From CAZIPZ01 sp964541075 (GTDB lineage Bacteria > Acidobacteriota > Terriglobia > 20CM-2-55-15), in NCBI GenBank assembly GCA_964541075.1, contig CAZIPZ010000126.1, forward strand, positions 1-11,636: a stretch of 11,636 bases of DNA, given 5' to 3'. Both the position numbers and the translations under genes were made by a program. Below are positions 9,916-11,636 of the stretch, piece by piece. Below the pieces are notes generated by a model that saw only the letters and a list, made by a program, of their open reading frames with translations, was not told the origin of the DNA and ran no database searches. The first letter of the stretch is position 1, and each line of letters begins with the position of its first letter.

Positions 9916-11636
9916 AAAATCTTAGAACGAGCTGTCCGAAAACATTCCGCTCAACGGCCGTGATCGCGCCGAATTCCTGATGCTGCTTGTGCAGCAGATT
10001 GCGGCCCACAATGGAAAGATCGATATCCTGTCGAGGCGTCCATCCGAGTCGCACGTCGAGTTCGGTGTATCGTGGAACCGCTGGGCCAGGCAAGCGATCC
10101 ACGAAACGTACGGCGGCGTCGAATTCCAAGTTTCGCGGCAGGTCCCCTGCGCCTCGCACAAAGAACTGATGCCTCGGGTCGTTGCCTTCAAGCGTGCTGT
10201 TAAAGAAATCCGTGAATCCAGGATCTGGAGTCAGCCGCTTGAACAGATACGAGTATCCCGACGTGATGCGCAGCCGTTCCAGCGCATCATAGTTGAAAAC
10301 CATTTCAGCGCCGTACGTTCGCGCATTGAGGTGGTTGAATATCCCGACATTGGCGGGAGGAGAACGGAGTTCAAGGCTCCGGACGCGATCGTAGAAATTG
10401 TAGAAGGTGGAGATATCCAGACTGGCTCTGGTCGTGACTCGGCCGCGATAACCCAACTCCAGAGCCCCGAGTTCTTCTGCTTCAAAGTCTGGATTGCCCG
10501 ATATCACCAACGGGGGAGGCGTGAACCGGATATCGCTGTCGAACCGCGTTGGTGTTCGGACGGCCCGCGTGAGCGCTCCCCAAATCTGCTGATCCGTGCG
10601 CCAGAGCCAATTCGCGCGAATGCTCGGTTGAATTTCGAATCCACTGAAATTGTTGTGCTCCAATTTCGATCCCACGGTTAGTTGCGCTCGGCCGCCGAAA
10701 TACGACAGTTCGTCCTGTAAAAAAGCTGTCCATAAAGGATACGAGCGATCCTGCGGCGTGAACGTGAGCACCATCGTGGGACGAGTCTCGTCTCTATTCC
10801 AGCGATACTCGAAGCCCCAAATCAGGTCGTGAGGTCCTTTTCTGAACTCGTGCTGAATGTCCAGGTCAGCCGTCCGTTGGCTGAAATCACTTTGCAGGGG
10901 GACGCGACGATAGTTTCGTTCGAAGTAGGCTTTGATCTGGAAGTTGGATGTTTGCGAAATACGTCGGGTCCAGCGCGCCAGGACGTGACCTCCGAGGAGC
11001 TTGGCGTCTTCGCGCAATCGAATGCCTTCCAGTCCGTTGTACATATCGCCTTGCGCTGTCAGATCCGCCGTAGGCGTGCTGCTGTCAATTCGGAAACCTG
11101 TATGGCCGATGCCAATGCTGTCCTTGGCGTCTTCACCGTTGATCAGCTTAAGTTGGTCCCGGTAAACGAATCTGCCATAAACGCGATAGCCGGCGTCGCG
11201 CCCGAGTGATCCGCCGTATCGAATCGAGGTCGCCGACAGGTCTTCGGCGCCGCCTCCCGCCTGGGTAAGGCGCCCGCCTCGCGTTTGTGTCGTGTCCTTG
11301 GTGACAATATTGATGATGCCGTTGATAGCGTTGGATCCGTATAAGGTCGCGCCCGGGCCCCGGACGACTTCGATTCGCGCAATATCTTCCATGACCATGT
11401 CATGGATCTCCCAGAACACGCCGGAGAAAATGGGTGAATAGACCGTACGGCCGTCGATCATAACGAGCAGTTTGTTTGCTGCGCTGGAATTGAAGCCGCG
11501 CGCGCTGACCGCCCAGGCGCCAGCGGCGGACCGCGCAACCTGAAGGCCTGGAACCATGCGCAACGCCTCAGGGATGCTCGTCACCCCCGCGCGACGGATA
11601 TCCTCGCCCGTGATCACCGTAACAGCCGCCGCGGTG
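9914..11636 (-). CDS. TonB-dependent outer-membrane receptor (N-terminus outside the window)
   Basis: About 573 codons are visible; the true start, signal peptide and TonB box lie beyond base 11636, where the frame is still open (TAAAVTVITGEDIRRAG). The plug domain is clear: ITGEDIRRAGVTSIPEALRM, VPGLQVARS, SARGFNSSAANKLLVMIDGR, then DIARIEVVRGPGATLYGSNA and INGIINIVTKD. The rest is a beta-barrel of alternating strands ending in Phe (GQLVLRF), the usual signal for BAM-mediated insertion into the outer membrane. Such receptors take up siderophores, cobalamin, sugars or other scarce ligands using TonB energy; the ligand cannot be told from sequence, and no adjacent transporter gene for it is in view. 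The liv operon is separated and not an obvious partner. It converges with the AAA+-receiver gene over a hairpin. Confidence 0.93.
   Translation of the reverse strand, partial: TAAAVTVITGEDIRRAGVTSIPEALRMVPGLQVARSAAGAWAVSARGFNSSAANKLLVMIDGRTVYSPIFSGVFWEIHDMVMEDIARIEVVRGPGATLYGSNAINGIINIVTKDTTQTRGGRLTQAGGGAEDLSATSIRYGGSLGRDAGYRVYGRFVYRDQLKLINGEDAKDSIGIGHTGFRIDSSTPTADLTAQGDMYNGLEGIRLREDAKLLGGHVLARWTRRISQTSNFQIKAYFERNYRRVPLQSDFSQRTADLDIQHEFRKGPHDLIWGFEYRWNRDETRPTMVLTFTPQDRSYPLWTAFLQDELSYFGGRAQLTVGSKLEHNNFSGFEIQPSIRANWLWRTDQQIWGALTRAVRTPTRFDSDIRFTPPPLVISGNPDFEAEELGALELGYRGRVTTRASLDISTFYNFYDRVRSLELRSPPANVGIFNHLNARTYGAEMVFNYDALERLRITSGYSYLFKRLTPDPGFTDFFNSTLEGNDPRHQFFVRGAGDLPRNLEFDAAVRFVDRLPGPAVPRYTELDVRLGWTPRQDIDLSIVGRNLLHKQHQEFGAITAVERNVFGQLVLRF

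Noticed and set aside
9980..10681. Plus-strand 233-aa frame opposite the TonB receptor barrel
   Set aside because: Shadow of the receptor coding frame with no recognisable protein features.
1..11636. CRISPR arrays, tRNA or rRNA genes, integrase or transposase genes
   Set aside because: I saw no regularly spaced direct repeats, no tRNA-like cloverleaf or rRNA segments, and no recombinase or transposase motifs in any frame.

Overview
The window (about 11.6 kb, moderately GC-rich) looks like a scaffold from a Gram-negative (diderm) bacterium. The evidence is an MCE/MlaD-OmpA-like envelope protein, a TonB-dependent outer-membrane receptor, a lipoprotein-type amino-acid binding protein and a PEP-CTERM (exosortase-sorted) protein. 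Together with a ClpS variant ending in 'KRDQIHAYGPDP' and a free-standing four-helix-bundle (23S-IVS type) gene, this suggests Acidobacteriota or a related soil lineage. That placement is inference only. A run of ten Ns at 1916-1925 shows a draft assembly.

Layout, left to right. (1) 1-997, plus strand: the 3' end of an MCE-family protein with an OmpA-like C-terminal domain, then a small ClpS-like adaptor. (2) 998-2214: a 338-bp intergenic stretch holding a decayed copy of a repeat and a good -24/-12 (sigma-54) promoter; then a secreted PEP-CTERM protein broken by the assembly gap and closed by a strong intrinsic terminator. (3) 2223-2743: a compact element made of a four-helix-bundle protein gene between imperfect inverted repeats, lying against the 3' end of livF. 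(4) 2749-7405, minus strand: a complete branched-chain/neutral amino-acid ABC importer operon, transcribed livK-livH-livM-livG-livF with tight or overlapping junctions, preceded by a second -24/-12 type promoter. (5) 7488-9848, plus strand: an unrecognised 113-aa protein, a stand-alone response-regulator receiver, and a 470-aa protein joining one ClpA/ClpC-type AAA+ unfoldase module to a C-terminal receiver domain. The receiver gene has a third, near-consensus -24/-12 promoter and both signalling genes have AGGAGG Shine-Dalgarno sites. (6) 9849-11636: a convergent hairpin and the 3' part of a TonB-dependent receptor gene on the minus strand, running off the window.

How it works together: three intergenic regions (before the PEP-CTERM gene, livK and the receiver gene) carry a TGGCnCn5TTGC element at a sensible distance from the start codon, suggesting a shared RpoN regulon. 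Sigma-54 control fits amino-acid uptake (nitrogen) and PEP-CTERM genes. The most unusual system is the receiver plus AAA+-receiver pair. It looks like a phosphorylation-gated, single-ring Clp-like unfoldase with intact Walker A, Walker B, pore loop, sensor 1, arginine finger and sensor 2, and an LGF tripeptide where ClpA/ClpC carry the ClpP-docking loop. The second is the inverted-repeat four-helix-bundle element, which has a related solo repeat about 1.2 kb away.
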